Positions 16,582 through 25,759 are shown, numbered from the stretch's first letter. The stretch is 64,000 nt of DNA from Elusimicrobiota bacterium (GCA_016715645.1 JADJZR010000028.1:62001-126000), one strand, 5' to 3'. Made by a program: numbers and translations. Notes: generated by a model not told the origin, from the sequence alone.

Positions 16582-17414
16582 TGAAGATCCTTCGCGCTGT
16601 GGAACCCATGCGCGAGGCCGTGCGGATGTGGCGTCGTCAAGGGAAAACTGTGGGGTTTGTGCCGACTATGGGCGCCCTACACGAGGGCCATTTGTCACTT
16701 ATCCATCGCGCGCGCGTCGAAAACGATCGGGTCGTGGTTTCGGTGTTCGTCAATCCCACCCAGTTCGGTCCCGGTGAAGACCTCACGCGGTATCCCCGTC
16801 CGTTTCGACGGGACGCGGCCCTGTGCCGTCGCGCGGGCGTGGAGGCTCTGTTCGCGCCCCGGTCGTTTTATCCGCTGGATTATCAAACCTGGGTGACGGT
16901 GGAGACCCTCTCCCAACCCCTGTGCGGGCGGTTTCGGCCCGGTCATTTTCGCGGGGTGGCCACGGTGGTGCTCAAACTTTTTAATGTCGTCCAGCCCGAC
17001 CGAGCCTACTTTGGCCAAAAAGATTATCAACAGTGGCGTGTAATTGAACGATTGGTTCGGGATTTGGACGTGCCCGTGACAGTGGTCGGATGTCCCACCG
17101 TGCGGGATAAGGCGGGGTTGGCATTGTCGAGCCGTAACGCCTACCTGTCGGCTGAAGAACGGACTGCCGCGCCTCTGTTGGCCCGCTCTTTGCGCGACGC
17201 TGGGCAAGTGTTAAAATCCGGCCAGGGCGTGGCCGCGGCACGGCGTGCGGCCCGCGCCGTTTTGGGCCGAATCGGCAACGCCCGCGTTCAATATCTTGAT
17301 GTCGTGGACCCGTTCACATTGGCCGATCCCCGGCCCGACGGACCTTGGCTGGTGGCCGCGGCGGTGTACGTGGGGCGCACGCGCTTGATCGATAATCGGT
17401 GGGTGAAACCATGA
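16581..17414 (+). CDS. panC: Pantothenate synthetase
   Basis: A 277-residue PanC, ligating pantoate to beta-alanine with ATP through a pantoyl-adenylate. Motifs: VPTMGALHEGHLSLIHRAR (ATP site HxGH), VFVNPTQFGPGEDL, YFGQKDYQQW, and LALSSRNAYLS (KMSKS-like). I use the ATG at 16581, which shares its A with the previous stop; a GTG three bases earlier is also possible. Its own stop overlaps the cdaA ATG. Confidence 0.96.
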   Translation: MKILRAVEPMREAVRMWRRQGKTVGFVPTMGALHEGHLSLIHRARVENDRVVVSVFVNPTQFGPGEDLTRYPRPFRRDAALCRRAGVEALFAPRSFYPLDYQTWVTVETLSQPLCGRFRPGHFRGVATVVLKLFNVVQPDRAYFGQKDYQQWRVIERLVRDLDVPVTVVGCPTVRDKAGLALSSRNAYLSAEERTAAPLLARSLRDAGQVLKSGQGVAAARRAARAVLGRIGNARVQYLDVVDPFTLADPRPDGPWLVAAAVYVGRTRLIDNRWVKP

Positions 17415-18220
17415 GCGGTTTTTTTCCGACCACCCCGATGGGGGTACTGTTGGCCCTGTTGGACGTGGCTCTGGTGGCGTATCTGTTGTACCGAGTTCTT
17501 CTGCTTTTTCAAGGCACCCGGGCCATGCAGGTGCTTCGGGGGTTCGTCATTTTGGGGTTGGGCACTTTTCTAGTCGACCGGGTGGTGGGCCTGCCCACGT
17601 TGGGGTGGGTTCTGCGGACGTTTTGGGTGGCGGGAGCGGTCATCCTTGCGGTCGTGTTTCAACCGGAACTGCGGGCTCTGCTGGCTCAGCTGGGCAGTCA
17701 TCGCTGGCCTCGAACCGTGACGGTCCATGAATTGAGTTTTGTGGACGAAATTGTCGAGGCTCTCCGGGAAGGCGTCGCCGGCCGTGTGGGCATGTTGATT
17801 GTGCTGGAACAAGAAACCGGGTTGCGCAATTTTATTAACACCGGCACGTTGATTAACGGCAGAGTCAGCAGTGAACTGTTGTCGACCATTTTTTTTCCGC
17901 ACACCTTGTTGCACGACGGCGCCGCCGTTTTGCGGGAAGATCGGGTGGTGGCCGCCGGATGTGTTTTGCCCTTGACCAACAATCCGGAACTGGCCAAGGT
18001 CTTGGGTACCCGCCACCGCGCGGCGTTGGGTGTCAGCGAAATTTCCGACGCGATCGTGATTGTGCTCAGCGAAGAAACCGGCACGGTGTCCATGGTTCGT
18101 CATGGCCAAATGGAACGGTCCCTTCGGCTCGACGAGCTGGGCCGCCGCCTTAAAGATCATTATAAAACCTTGGGCGAACGGGGCCATTTGCGTCGACGCG
18201 CCCGGGAGACGGACCTGTGA
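17411..18220 (+). CDS. cdaA: Diadenylate cyclase CdaA (c-di-AMP synthase)
   Basis: A 269-residue membrane diadenylate cyclase that makes c-di-AMP from two ATP, a second messenger for K+/osmolyte homeostasis and cell-wall stress. Three N-terminal TM helices (about 8-95) precede the DAC domain, whose DGA motif (LLHDGAAVL) and RHR motif (GTRHRAALG) are intact. The ATG overlaps the panC stop. The gene order cdaA-small ORF-glmM matches the cdaA-cdaR-glmM operon of Firmicutes, but the middle gene is only 46 codons long here. c-di-AMP control fits the osmotic genes at the left of the window. Confidence 0.94.
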   Translation: MSGFFPTTPMGVLLALLDVALVAYLLYRVLLLFQGTRAMQVLRGFVILGLGTFLVDRVVGLPTLGWVLRTFWVAGAVILAVVFQPELRALLAQLGSHRWPRTVTVHELSFVDEIVEALREGVAGRVGMLIVLEQETGLRNFINTGTLINGRVSSELLSTIFFPHTLLHDGAAVLREDRVVAAGCVLPLTNNPELAKVLGTRHRAALGVSEISDAIVIVLSEETGTVSMVRHGQMERSLRLDELGRRLKDHYKTLGERGHLRRRARETDL

Positions 18221-18357
18221 ACGAGGGCCGCTCGACCTGGGAAGTGAAAGCAATGGCCGTTTTGTTGGCCCTTCTGTTATGGCTGGCGGTGCGCTTGACC
18301 CAATATCGGTCCGACCCGACGCCGGTCAAACATTCTTATGGAGAAAAACATGGGTAA
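18217..18357 (+). CDS. 46-residue single-TM protein in the CdaR position
   Basis: GTG at 18217 overlaps the cdaA stop (GTGA); the TAA at 18355 lies 8 bases inside glmM. The product begins NEGRSTWEVKAMAVLLALLL and continues with a hydrophobic helix (about 10-28: MAVLLALLLWLAVRL), then a short polar tail ending in GEKHG. CdaR/YbbR proteins have the same kind of N-terminal anchor followed by several YbbR repeats; here the repeats are wholly absent. The position between cdaA and glmM and the anchor-only content suggest a minimal CdaR, a CdaA-binding peptide. It is too short for most gene callers. Expression is inferred from the coupling signals only. Confidence 0.6.
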   Translation: MNEGRSTWEVKAMAVLLALLLWLAVRLTQYRSDPTPVKHSYGEKHG

Positions 18358-19681
18358 ACTGTTTGGGACAGACGGCGTTCGCGGGTTGGCGGGGAAGGGG
18401 CCCTTGGCTCCCGCGTTTGTGCGGCGGTTGGGATGGGCCACGGCAACCGTGTTGGCTCGTCGGGTTCCCACCCGGCCCAAAACCCTCTTTGTGGTCCGGG
18501 ACACGCGGGCTTCCGGTCCGGCCCTCCTACGGGCCCTGGCGGAAGGATTGGGGGCGGCTGGATATTCCGTTTTGGACGGAGGCGTGTTGCCCACCCCGGC
18601 CGTGGCCGCGTTGTTGCCCACGTCGCCCGCGGCCGCCGGCGCCGTGATTTCGGCGTCCCACAACCCCGCTCCCTACAACGGGGTCAAACTGTTCGGACCC
18701 GACGGCCAAAAGTGTGAAGAACGTTGGGAATCGGACATCGAATCGTTGGCCCTTTCCAACCAACCGATGCCCCCGCCCCGAGCTCGCGTCCGACCTTTGG
18801 CGAACGCGGGGGCCCGTTACCGTCGGTTTCTCCTGTCCACCTGGCCGACAGGGGCTTCCTTGAAAAATGTTCCGGTGGTGTTGGACTGTGCCAACGGCGC
18901 CACCAGCGTCGTCGCGCCCCAGGTGTTTCGCGCTTTGGGGGCCCGGGTGACCGTGGTGTCCGCGTCGCCAAACGGAAATAACATTAATCGCGGGTGCGGC
19001 GCCCTCCATCCGGAAAATCTCGCCGCTGTCGTGCGCCGGACCGGCGCGCGGTTCGGCGTGGCGTTTGACGGTGACGGCGACCGGGCCATCTTTGTCGACG
19101 AAGCCGGCCGTCCCCGCGACGGCGACGCGGTCTTGTTGGCCGCGGCCCGGCACCTGAAAGCCCAGGGCCGTTTGAAAAACAACACCGTGGTCGTGACTGT
19201 CATGAGCAATGTGGGCCTGTTGCGCGCGTTGGACGCGTTGGGGTTCCGATCGGAAGTGACGGCCGTGGGGGATAAATACGTGTGGCAGGGGATGCGCAAA
19301 ACCGGGGCTGTCTTGGGCGGAGAACCGTCGGGCCACGTGATTTTTCGCGACTATTTGTCTACGGGCGACGGGTTGCTGACCGCGTTGCAGGTGGCCGCCC
19401 TGTTGGTGGAAACGGGCCGGGGTTTTTCGGCCCTCACGTCGCTGGCGGTCCATTATCCCCAGGTCCTCCTCAACGTGACCGTCAAAGAACGCCGGCCTCT
19501 CGATAAGGTTCCGGGATTTAACGCCGCGTTGGATAAAGTCAACCGCGCGCTGGGCGAAACGGGGCGCACTCTGGTTCGATATTCTGGAACCGAACCGCTC
19601 TTGCGCGTGATGGTTGAAGGTCCCGACCGAGCTGTGATTCAGGCCCACGCCGAAACCTTGGCCCGCGCCGCCCAGGTTTAG
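18350..19681 (+). CDS. glmM: Phosphoglucosamine mutase
   Basis: A 443-residue alpha-D-phosphohexomutase interconverting glucosamine-6-phosphate and glucosamine-1-phosphate for UDP-GlcNAc synthesis. It has KLFGTDGVRG at the start, the phosphoserine loop AVISASHNPAPYNGVK, the metal loop AFDGDGDRAIFVDE, the sugar-binding GGEPSGHVIF, and the C-terminal RYSGTEPLLRVM. The ATG at 18350 has GGAG 6 bases upstream and overlaps the small ORF. glmS, the preceding step, lies two genes downstream. Confidence 0.96.
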   Translation: MGKLFGTDGVRGLAGKGPLAPAFVRRLGWATATVLARRVPTRPKTLFVVRDTRASGPALLRALAEGLGAAGYSVLDGGVLPTPAVAALLPTSPAAAGAVISASHNPAPYNGVKLFGPDGQKCEERWESDIESLALSNQPMPPPRARVRPLANAGARYRRFLLSTWPTGASLKNVPVVLDCANGATSVVAPQVFRALGARVTVVSASPNGNNINRGCGALHPENLAAVVRRTGARFGVAFDGDGDRAIFVDEAGRPRDGDAVLLAAARHLKAQGRLKNNTVVVTVMSNVGLLRALDALGFRSEVTAVGDKYVWQGMRKTGAVLGGEPSGHVIFRDYLSTGDGLLTALQVAALLVETGRGFSALTSLAVHYPQVLLNVTVKERRPLDKVPGFNAALDKVNRALGETGRTLVRYSGTEPLLRVMVEGPDRAVIQAHAETLARAAQV

Positions 19682-19690
19682 CAGGGTCCT

Positions 19691-20398
19691 ATGCCCCTTT
19701 TGGGAGTCAACATTGATCATGTGGCCACGGTCCGCCAGGCCCGGCGGGCCTCGACACCCGACGTGGTCGCCGCCGCCCGCGCCGCCTTGGCCGGCGGGGC
19801 CGATTCCATCACGGTCCACCTTCGGGAAGACCGTCGGCACATCTTGGATCAGGACGTGTCCCGTTTGTCTAAAATGCCGGGCCTTCGGTTGAATTTGGAA
19901 ATGGCCGCGACCGAAGAAATGATCCGCATCGCCCGCGTGAGCCGCCCTGACAGCGTTTGTTTGGTGCCGGAAAAACGTCAGGAACTGACCACCGAAGGCG
20001 GTTTGGACGTGGCCGGCCAAATGGCCCGGGTGCGGGCCGCGTGCCGAAAAATTTCGGACAAGGGCATTCACGTCAGCCTCTTTATCGCGCCCGACCTGGA
20101 CCAGGTGGCCGCGGCCAAAGACGCTGGGGCCGACTTTATTGAAATCCATACGGGCGCTTACGCCCACGCCAAAGGCCCCGCACGGGTTTTGGAATTAAGA
20201 AAGGTTCAGGACGCCGCCTCGACGGCGCTGGGGTTGGGGTTAAAAGTGAACGCGGGCCACGGGTTGGACTACGTAAACGTGGGACCCGTCGCTTGTCTTC
20301 CCGGCCTCTACGAACTGAATATCGGTTTCTCCATCGTCGGACGGGCTCTTTTTGTGGGGCTGGAAACGGCTGTTCGGGAAATGAAAGCGCTGTTGTAG
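19691..20398 (+). CDS. pdxJ: Pyridoxine 5'-phosphate synthase
   Basis: A 235-residue TIM-barrel PdxJ that condenses 3-amino-2-oxopropyl phosphate with deoxyxylulose-5-phosphate to give PNP (DXP-dependent B6 route). Recognised stretches are GVNIDHVATVRQARR, HLREDRRHILDQDV, LNLEMAATEEM, CLVPEKRQELTTEGGLD and NAGHGLDYVNV with the catalytic His/Glu residues. It follows glmM after 9 bases in the same run of genes. B6 supplies PLP for the many PLP enzymes here. Confidence 0.96.
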   Translation: MPLLGVNIDHVATVRQARRASTPDVVAAARAALAGGADSITVHLREDRRHILDQDVSRLSKMPGLRLNLEMAATEEMIRIARVSRPDSVCLVPEKRQELTTEGGLDVAGQMARVRAACRKISDKGIHVSLFIAPDLDQVAAAKDAGADFIEIHTGAYAHAKGPARVLELRKVQDAASTALGLGLKVNAGHGLDYVNVGPVACLPGLYELNIGFSIVGRALFVGLETAVREMKALL

Positions 20399-20419
20399 AG
20401 GTTTTCGAGGAGACGAGCC

Positions 20420-22285
20420 ATGTGCGGAATTGTCGGATACATCGGAAAAGAAAACGCGGCGGATATTTTGCTCGACGGGTTGCGCCGGTTGGAATACCGC
20501 GGCTACGATTCGGCCGGGATGGTGGTTCTCGATGGACCCGGGTTGGGGATTCGTCGGAGCGTGGGCAAACTGGTCAACCTGGAACAACATCTTAAAAAGT
20601 ATCCGTTGGCCGGCCACGCCGGCGTGGGCCACACCCGTTGGGCCACCCATGGGCGGCCCTCGGAAGAAAACGCCCATCCCCATCGCGACGCATCCGGCCG
20701 CGTGGTGGTGGTTCACAACGGGATCATTGAAAATTATATGGTTCTCAAAGCCGGTCTTCAGGCGCGGGGCGTCAAATTTGTGTCCCAAACCGATACGGAA
20801 GTCGTCGCCCATTTGGTGGGCGAAGCCGTGGCGCGCCGCAAGGGGCCCGACGGCGTTCTTACTCCGTCGTTGTTCGTGGACGCCGTGCGCGAAGCTCTAT
20901 CGGAAATCAAAGGGACCTACGCCCTGGGGATCGTGTCGGCGGATTGTCCCGGGGTGGTGATGGGCGCTCGGCGGGAATGCCCCTTGTTGGTTGGCGTCGG
21001 TGAAAACGAATATTTCTTGGCCTCCGACGCGCCGGCCATTTTGGCCCATACGCGGGAAGCCATTTTTCTTCAAGACGGGGATTTGGCCCTGTTAACGCCC
21101 ACCAGCGTATCCATCGTGAGCATCGAAACCGGCCGGCCGGTGGACCGCACGACCACCCATCTGCCCTGGGACCCCCTTCAGGCCGAAAAAGCCGGGTACC
21201 GCCATTTTATGCTCAAAGAAATTCACGAACAACCCCGGTCTTTGGAAGACACCCTGCGCGGGCGGTTGAACCTCGACGAGCTCAAGGTTCACCTCGACCT
21301 GCTGAAATTGTCGGAAGATCAAATTCGCCGGTTTCGAAAAATAACCATCGTGGCGTGCGGAACGTCGTATCACGCGGGATTGATGGCCCGGTATTTGTTT
21401 GAGTCGTGGGTTCAAGCGCCTTGCGACGTTGAAATCGCGTCCGAATACCGTTACCGAAATCCCCTGGCGGGTCCGGAGGATTTGGTGGTGGCGGTGTCCC
21501 AATCGGGCGAAACCGCCGATACCATCGCCGCCATCCGCCACGCCAAAGAAAAAGGCGCCCGCACGTTGGCCATCTGCAATTCCGTCGGGTCCACGCTCTA
21601 CCGGGAATGCCACGGCAAAATTTTGACCCATTGCGGGCCGGAAATCGGCGTGGCCAGCACCAAAGCCTTCACGGCCCAGTTGGGGGTTTTTTATGTGTTG
21701 GCCCTCTACGGCGCGTTGGTTCGGGGCACATTGCCCCGGCCCGACGTGGAAAAAATTATGCAGAACCTGCTTCATCTGCCGCGCTGGATCGGCGAGGCCT
21801 TGAAAATGGAACCCGCCGTGGCGGCGTTGGCTAAAAAGTTTTTTCATAGCCGCCATTTCCTCTTTTTGGGCCGACACCTTAATTTTCCCATCGCCCTGGA
21901 AGGCGCTTTGAAACTGAAAGAAATTTCTTACATTCATGCCGAAGGCTATCCGGCGGGAGAACTGAAACACGGCCCCATCGCTCTCATCGACGAGGATATG
22001 CCCGTGGTGGCCATCGCCACCCAGGGCAAGGTCTACGACAAAGTGATGACCAACATCGAAGAGGTGTCGGCCCGCGGCGGGCGGGTCATCGCGTTGGCCA
22101 CCACCGGCGATGCCCGCGTGTCGGCCATCACGTCCGACGTGTTGTGGATGCCGGACGTGCCGGAATCCATGGCGCCGGCGGTCAACGTGGTTCCCCTTCA
22201 ACTGTTGGCTTATCACATTGCCGTCTTGCGGGGGTGCGACGTGGACCAGCCCCGCAACCTCGCCAAATCCGTCACCGTCGAATAG
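20420..22285 (+). CDS. glmS: Glutamine--fructose-6-phosphate aminotransferase (isomerizing)
   Basis: A 621-residue GlmS: N-terminal class II glutaminase (Cys2 after processing of MCGIVGYIGK, RRLEYRGYDSAG, TRWATHGRPSEENAHPH) and two C-terminal SIS domains (ACGTSYHAGL, VSQSGETADT, EIGVASTKAFTAQL). It ends in the family-typical QPRNLAKSVTVE. It makes glucosamine-6-phosphate, the substrate of GlmM upstream. A GAGGAG site precedes the ATG. No glmS ribozyme-like sequence is apparent in the 21-base gap before it. Confidence 0.97.
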   Translation: MCGIVGYIGKENAADILLDGLRRLEYRGYDSAGMVVLDGPGLGIRRSVGKLVNLEQHLKKYPLAGHAGVGHTRWATHGRPSEENAHPHRDASGRVVVVHNGIIENYMVLKAGLQARGVKFVSQTDTEVVAHLVGEAVARRKGPDGVLTPSLFVDAVREALSEIKGTYALGIVSADCPGVVMGARRECPLLVGVGENEYFLASDAPAILAHTREAIFLQDGDLALLTPTSVSIVSIETGRPVDRTTTHLPWDPLQAEKAGYRHFMLKEIHEQPRSLEDTLRGRLNLDELKVHLDLLKLSEDQIRRFRKITIVACGTSYHAGLMARYLFESWVQAPCDVEIASEYRYRNPLAGPEDLVVAVSQSGETADTIAAIRHAKEKGARTLAICNSVGSTLYRECHGKILTHCGPEIGVASTKAFTAQLGVFYVLALYGALVRGTLPRPDVEKIMQNLLHLPRWIGEALKMEPAVAALAKKFFHSRHFLFLGRHLNFPIALEGALKLKEISYIHAEGYPAGELKHGPIALIDEDMPVVAIATQGKVYDKVMTNIEEVSARGGRVIALATTGDARVSAITSDVLWMPDVPESMAPAVNVVPLQLLAYHIAVLRGCDVDQPRNLAKSVTVE

Positions 22286-22303
22286 GGACATTCGTCCCTT
22301 TTC
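22284..22303 (+). terminator. Weak terminator-like hairpin after glmS
   Basis: AGGGAC-ATTC-GTCCCT followed by a short T run overlaps the glmS stop. The stem is only six pairs, so efficiency is doubtful. The same hairpin core recurs at 40,681, 47,960 and 57,934. Confidence 0.4.
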
Positions 22304-22343
22304 CACAAAAAGCGGCGGTGGGGGGCGTGGGGATACCCGTTTT

Positions 22344-22413
22344 TCTCTCACCTGCCGGATAGGTTCGGGAAAGAGGGGTGGGAGAGGGTAGGGTGAGGGG
22401 CCTGAACTGTTAC
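22344..22413. repeat. Dispersed GC-rich repeat family, copy 2
   Basis: CTCTCACCTGCC... ending in AGGGTGAGGGGCCTGAACTGTTAC, the shared GTAAC...CAGGCCCCTC end in reverse orientation. It fills most of the gap between glmS and lpd. Confidence 0.65.
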
Positions 22414-22438
22414 GGAAACTTTTAAATATGAGGATCCT

Positions 22439-23788
22439 ATGAACGCACAATCGGTGGTGGTTATTGGGGCGGGACCGGGGGGGGAAGCGGCGGCTAAACA
22501 GTTGGCCGAACGGGGCGTCGCTGTGACCCTCGTTGAGCAGGGGCCCCTGGGCGGGCTGTGTTTGAACTGGGGCTGTATTCCCACCAAGATCTTGTTGGAG
22601 GCCGGTCGGCTGTCCCACCAGGCCCGCACGTCCGCCGTTTTGCAGGGCGGTCGCGACGTGGGCGTGGACTGGGAAAAACTTCAAGCGAAAAAGCGCGCCG
22701 TCGTCGAATCGGTTCGAGCCGCGTTGGAACACCGATTGGCCCAACTCCGAATTCGCGTGGTCCAAGGGACCGCGCGGTTTTTGTCCGACCGAACCCTATC
22801 GGTGACAGGTCCCGCCGGCAACGAGGTCCTCTCGTTCGACGCCGCCGTGATCGCCACGGGGTCCACACCCTTTTTTCCTCCTCCCTTCGACACGTTGACC
22901 GATTCCATTTTGGACAGCAACCGCGTTTTGAACCTTTCGATTCTTCCGCGGCATCTGGCGGTGGTGGGCGCCGGCGCTGTGGGGCTGGAATTTGCCTGCC
23001 TGTTCCATGAGTTGGGCGCCCAGGTTTCGGTCATCGAAAAAAAGCTTCAAATCTTGCCCGGTGAAGAAGCTTCCGTGACCCGGCTTCTTCAGAAAAGTTT
23101 TGAAAAACGCGGGATGAAAATTTACACCGATCGCACCGTGGCTCAGGCCCAACGCCTGGCGGACGGATGGCGGTTGATCCTCTCGGACGGCGCGACCTTA
23201 ACCCCGGACCAGGTGTTGGTGTGCGTCGGCCGCCGGCCGGTTCCCGACGCGTTGGGCCTTGACGCCGCCGGGGTGTCCGTGGACAACGGCCGGGTCGGCG
23301 TCAACAATTACATGCAAACCTCCCGGGCCCACCTTTACGCCGTGGGGGACGTCAACGGCCTCTCTTTGTTGGCCCACGCCGCGGCCGCTCAGGGCGTTGC
23401 GGCCGCCAACCATATTCTCGGAACCTGCCTCCCCTACGACAACGAACTCGTCCCCCGCTGTCTGTACACGTGGCCGGAAGTGGCCAGCGTCGGCGAATGG
23501 ACCCATTCGGCTTCCTTAAAAAATTTAGAGGTGAAAGCCCAACGGTTTTTTTTCCAAGGGTCTCCTAAAGCCTTGGCCTCGGATGAAACCGAGGGATTTT
23601 TACAAATCCTTTCGGAAAAAGGAGGCGGACGCCTCCTGGGCGCTCAAATCGTAGGGCCTCACGCGACCGAACTGATTCACATCTTTTCGGTGGCGTTGGC
23701 GGAAAAAATGACCGTGGACCGGTTGCGGCAGGTGATTTTTGCCCATCCCACGTTGGCCGAAGGAATTCGGGAAGCGTTGTGCCGATGA
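22439..23788 (+). CDS. lpd: Dihydrolipoyl dehydrogenase (glycine cleavage L-protein)
   Basis: A 449-residue FAD-dependent disulfide reductase that reoxidises the dihydrolipoyl arm of GcvH. It has an N-terminal GAGPGGEAAAKQLAERG, the redox disulfide GGLCLNWGCIPTK, the NAD-binding VVGAGAVGLEFACLF, a C-terminal FAD loop VGDVNG, and the interface His-Glu in FAHPTLAEGIRE. It heads the lpd-lipA-gcvTHPAPB operon, which supports a glycine cleavage role over a pyruvate dehydrogenase role. The lipA ATG overlaps its stop. Confidence 0.92.
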   Translation: MNAQSVVVIGAGPGGEAAAKQLAERGVAVTLVEQGPLGGLCLNWGCIPTKILLEAGRLSHQARTSAVLQGGRDVGVDWEKLQAKKRAVVESVRAALEHRLAQLRIRVVQGTARFLSDRTLSVTGPAGNEVLSFDAAVIATGSTPFFPPPFDTLTDSILDSNRVLNLSILPRHLAVVGAGAVGLEFACLFHELGAQVSVIEKKLQILPGEEASVTRLLQKSFEKRGMKIYTDRTVAQAQRLADGWRLILSDGATLTPDQVLVCVGRRPVPDALGLDAAGVSVDNGRVGVNNYMQTSRAHLYAVGDVNGLSLLAHAAAAQGVAAANHILGTCLPYDNELVPRCLYTWPEVASVGEWTHSASLKNLEVKAQRFFFQGSPKALASDETEGFLQILSEKGGGRLLGAQIVGPHATELIHIFSVALAEKMTVDRLRQVIFAHPTLAEGIREALCR

Positions 23789-24648
23789 ACTCTATGGTTC
23801 TTCGGCCCCGTCTTCCGGGGTTCCTGAAAGGATCCGTTCCTTCAGGCGAACGCCTGTTTCGCGTGCGGGACGTTTTGCAAGACACCGCGTTGCCCACCGT
23901 GTGCGAACAGGCCCTGTGCCCCAACCGCACCGACTGCTGGGCTCGGGGAACCCTGGCGTTTCAGATTTTGGGATCCGTTTGCACCCGGCGCTGTTCGTTT
24001 TGCGCCGAAACCACCGGCCGTCCCGGCGCCGTTAATCCGGCGGAACCCGACCTGCTCGTGGACGCGGTTCGGCGGCTGAACTTAAAACATGTGGTGATCA
24101 CCTCCCCCGCCCGAGACGATTTGGACGATCAAGGGGCCTCGGCGTTCGCCGCCTGCGTGCGCGCCTTGCGCGATCGTTTACCTCACGTGACCGTCGAGAC
24201 GCTGACCCCGGATTTCCAAGGTCGGCCCGATCTCCTGGCGATTGTTTTTAACGCGCGGCCGGACATCTTTAACCACAACATCGAAACCGTCCGGCGTTTG
24301 ACCCCCTCCGTTCGGGCCCGGGCCACCTACGACCGGTCGTTGGATGTGTTGCGGCAGGCGGCCGAGGCCGGGTTGGCCACGAAGTCGGGGTTGATGGTGG
24401 GGTTGGGCGAAGACTGGGACGAATTGGAAACCGCCTTGCGCGATCTGGCCGCGGTTCGTGTCCGCGCGGTGACCATCGGCCAATACCTTGCGCCCTCGCC
24501 GGATCACCATCCGGTTCATCGGTATTATACGCCCGACGAGTTTAGCCGCCTACGCGACGGGGCTCAGCGGCTCTTTAAAACGGTACAAGCGGGGCCTTTG
24601 GTGCGTAGTTCGTATCACGCCGATGCCTTGGCGCCGAGTGTGGTATAA
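23785..24648 (+). CDS. lipA: Lipoyl synthase
   Basis: A 287-residue radical SAM enzyme that inserts two sulfurs into octanoyl groups on GcvH and 2-oxoacid dehydrogenases. Both clusters' ligands are visible: the auxiliary-cluster Cys motif CEQALCPNRTDC and the radical SAM motif CTRRCSFC. The C-terminal RSSYHAD supplies the auxiliary-cluster Ser. The ATG at 23785 overlaps the lpd stop. Its presence in the glycine cleavage operon supplies the cofactor on site; a lipoate-ligase-like gene lies at 49,988. Confidence 0.96.
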   Translation: MNSMVLRPRLPGFLKGSVPSGERLFRVRDVLQDTALPTVCEQALCPNRTDCWARGTLAFQILGSVCTRRCSFCAETTGRPGAVNPAEPDLLVDAVRRLNLKHVVITSPARDDLDDQGASAFAACVRALRDRLPHVTVETLTPDFQGRPDLLAIVFNARPDIFNHNIETVRRLTPSVRARATYDRSLDVLRQAAEAGLATKSGLMVGLGEDWDELETALRDLAAVRVRAVTIGQYLAPSPDHHPVHRYYTPDEFSRLRDGAQRLFKTVQAGPLVRSSYHADALAPSVV

Positions 24649-25757
24649 TGGCCGCTCCCCCTATGACTTTGCAACGAACGCCATTTTATTTTCTGCACCA
24701 ACAAAACGGTGCCCGCCTGGTGGATTTTGCCGGATGGGAAATGCCGGTCCAGTTTGAGGGCGTGATGGCCGAACACCGCGCCGTGCGCGAACGGGCCGGA
24801 CTGTTTGATATTTCCCATATGGGCCAGTTGTGGGTCACCGGACCTGGCGCGCGCAATACGTTGGATCGGATGGTGACCAACGACATCGTTTCCTTGGCTC
24901 CCAACCGGGGCGTATACGCCCTGTTGTGCCGTGAGGACGGCGGCGTGGTGGACGACCTGTATGTTTATTGTTTGGGTCCGGAGCGGTTTTTGGTTGTGGT
25001 CAATGCGTCCCGGGTGGACGCCGACATCGCCTGGATGCGCGAACGGTTGGGGCCCGACACCGAACTGGAAGAACAGCCTCAACGGGCGGCCCTGGCCCTG
25101 CAAGGACCCGCGTCGGCCGGGCTGGTGGCGGGTTTGTCCCAGGAGCTTGTGTCGCTGGCCAAAAACGGGGTCGTCGAGGTCCCCCTGCTGGGGTTTGAAA
25201 TGGTGGCCGCCCGAACGGGATACACGGGCGAAGATGGGTTTGAGTTTTTCGGGCCCGCCGGACATGTGCACAAGATCTTCGAGTATTTAGTGAAAAAAGG
25301 TAAAGACGCCGGACTTGTCCATGTGGGGCTCGGCGCCCGCGATACCCTGCGGTTGGAAATGGGTTACAGCCTGTACGGCCACGAGCTGGACGAAACCCAT
25401 TCGCCTCTCCAAGCGGGGTTGGGGTGGGCGGTGAAATTAAACAAACCTTTTTTTGTTGGTCAAGAAACGTTGCGAAAAGAGAAGAGCGCCGGGGTGGCTC
25501 GCCGTTTGGTGGCGTTGCGTTTAACCGACCGCGGGGTGCCCCGTCAAAATTGCCCGATCCAATTTAACGGCCAATCCGTCGGCGCTGTGACCAGCGGGAC
25601 GTTTTCTCCGTCGCTCAACGTGGGCATCGCCTTGGGGTATGTGGATAGCCGCCTGGCGCCCAAAGACGCGGCCGGCGTGTGGAGCGTTGTTGTGCATGGC
25701 CGCGCCGTGCCGGCCGAACCCGTTGTTTTGCCGTTTTATCGAAAACAGAGAGGTTAA
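24648..25757 (+). CDS. gcvT: Glycine cleavage system T protein (aminomethyltransferase)
   Basis: A 369-residue folate-dependent aminomethyltransferase that releases ammonia and forms methylene-THF from the aminomethyl arm of GcvH. Family stretches: LVDFAGWEMPVQF, RERAGLFDISHMGQ, MVTNDIVSL, ALQGPAS, ARTGYTGEDGFE, LRLEMGYSLYGHELDE, and the C-terminal GTFSPSLNVGIALGYV. The ATG at 24648 shares one base with the lipA stop; an in-frame ATG five codons on is also possible. Confidence 0.96.
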   Translation: MAAPPMTLQRTPFYFLHQQNGARLVDFAGWEMPVQFEGVMAEHRAVRERAGLFDISHMGQLWVTGPGARNTLDRMVTNDIVSLAPNRGVYALLCREDGGVVDDLYVYCLGPERFLVVVNASRVDADIAWMRERLGPDTELEEQPQRAALALQGPASAGLVAGLSQELVSLAKNGVVEVPLLGFEMVAARTGYTGEDGFEFFGPAGHVHKIFEYLVKKGKDAGLVHVGLGARDTLRLEMGYSLYGHELDETHSPLQAGLGWAVKLNKPFFVGQETLRKEKSAGVARRLVALRLTDRGVPRQNCPIQFNGQSVGAVTSGTFSPSLNVGIALGYVDSRLAPKDAAGVWSVVVHGRAVPAEPVVLPFYRKQRG

Positions 25758-25759
25758 CC

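Noticed and set aside
18527..20167. 546-aa minus-strand frame across glmM and pdxJ
   Set aside because: Antisense shadow of GC-rich genes; glycine/arginine/histidine-rich and without any motif.
20399..20419. glmS ribozyme before glmS
   Set aside because: The 21-base gap is far too short and pdxJ is immediately upstream.
22286..22438. Glycine riboswitch before the gcv operon
   Set aside because: The gap is a weak hairpin plus a dispersed repeat; no tandem aptamer-like structure is seen.
21092..22765. 557-aa minus-strand frame across glmS and lpd
   Set aside because: Antisense shadow of two certain genes.
24642..24649. TATAAT immediately before gcvT as a promoter
   Set aside because: It is the end of lipA with its stop codon; no -35 at suitable distance and the operon is continuous.
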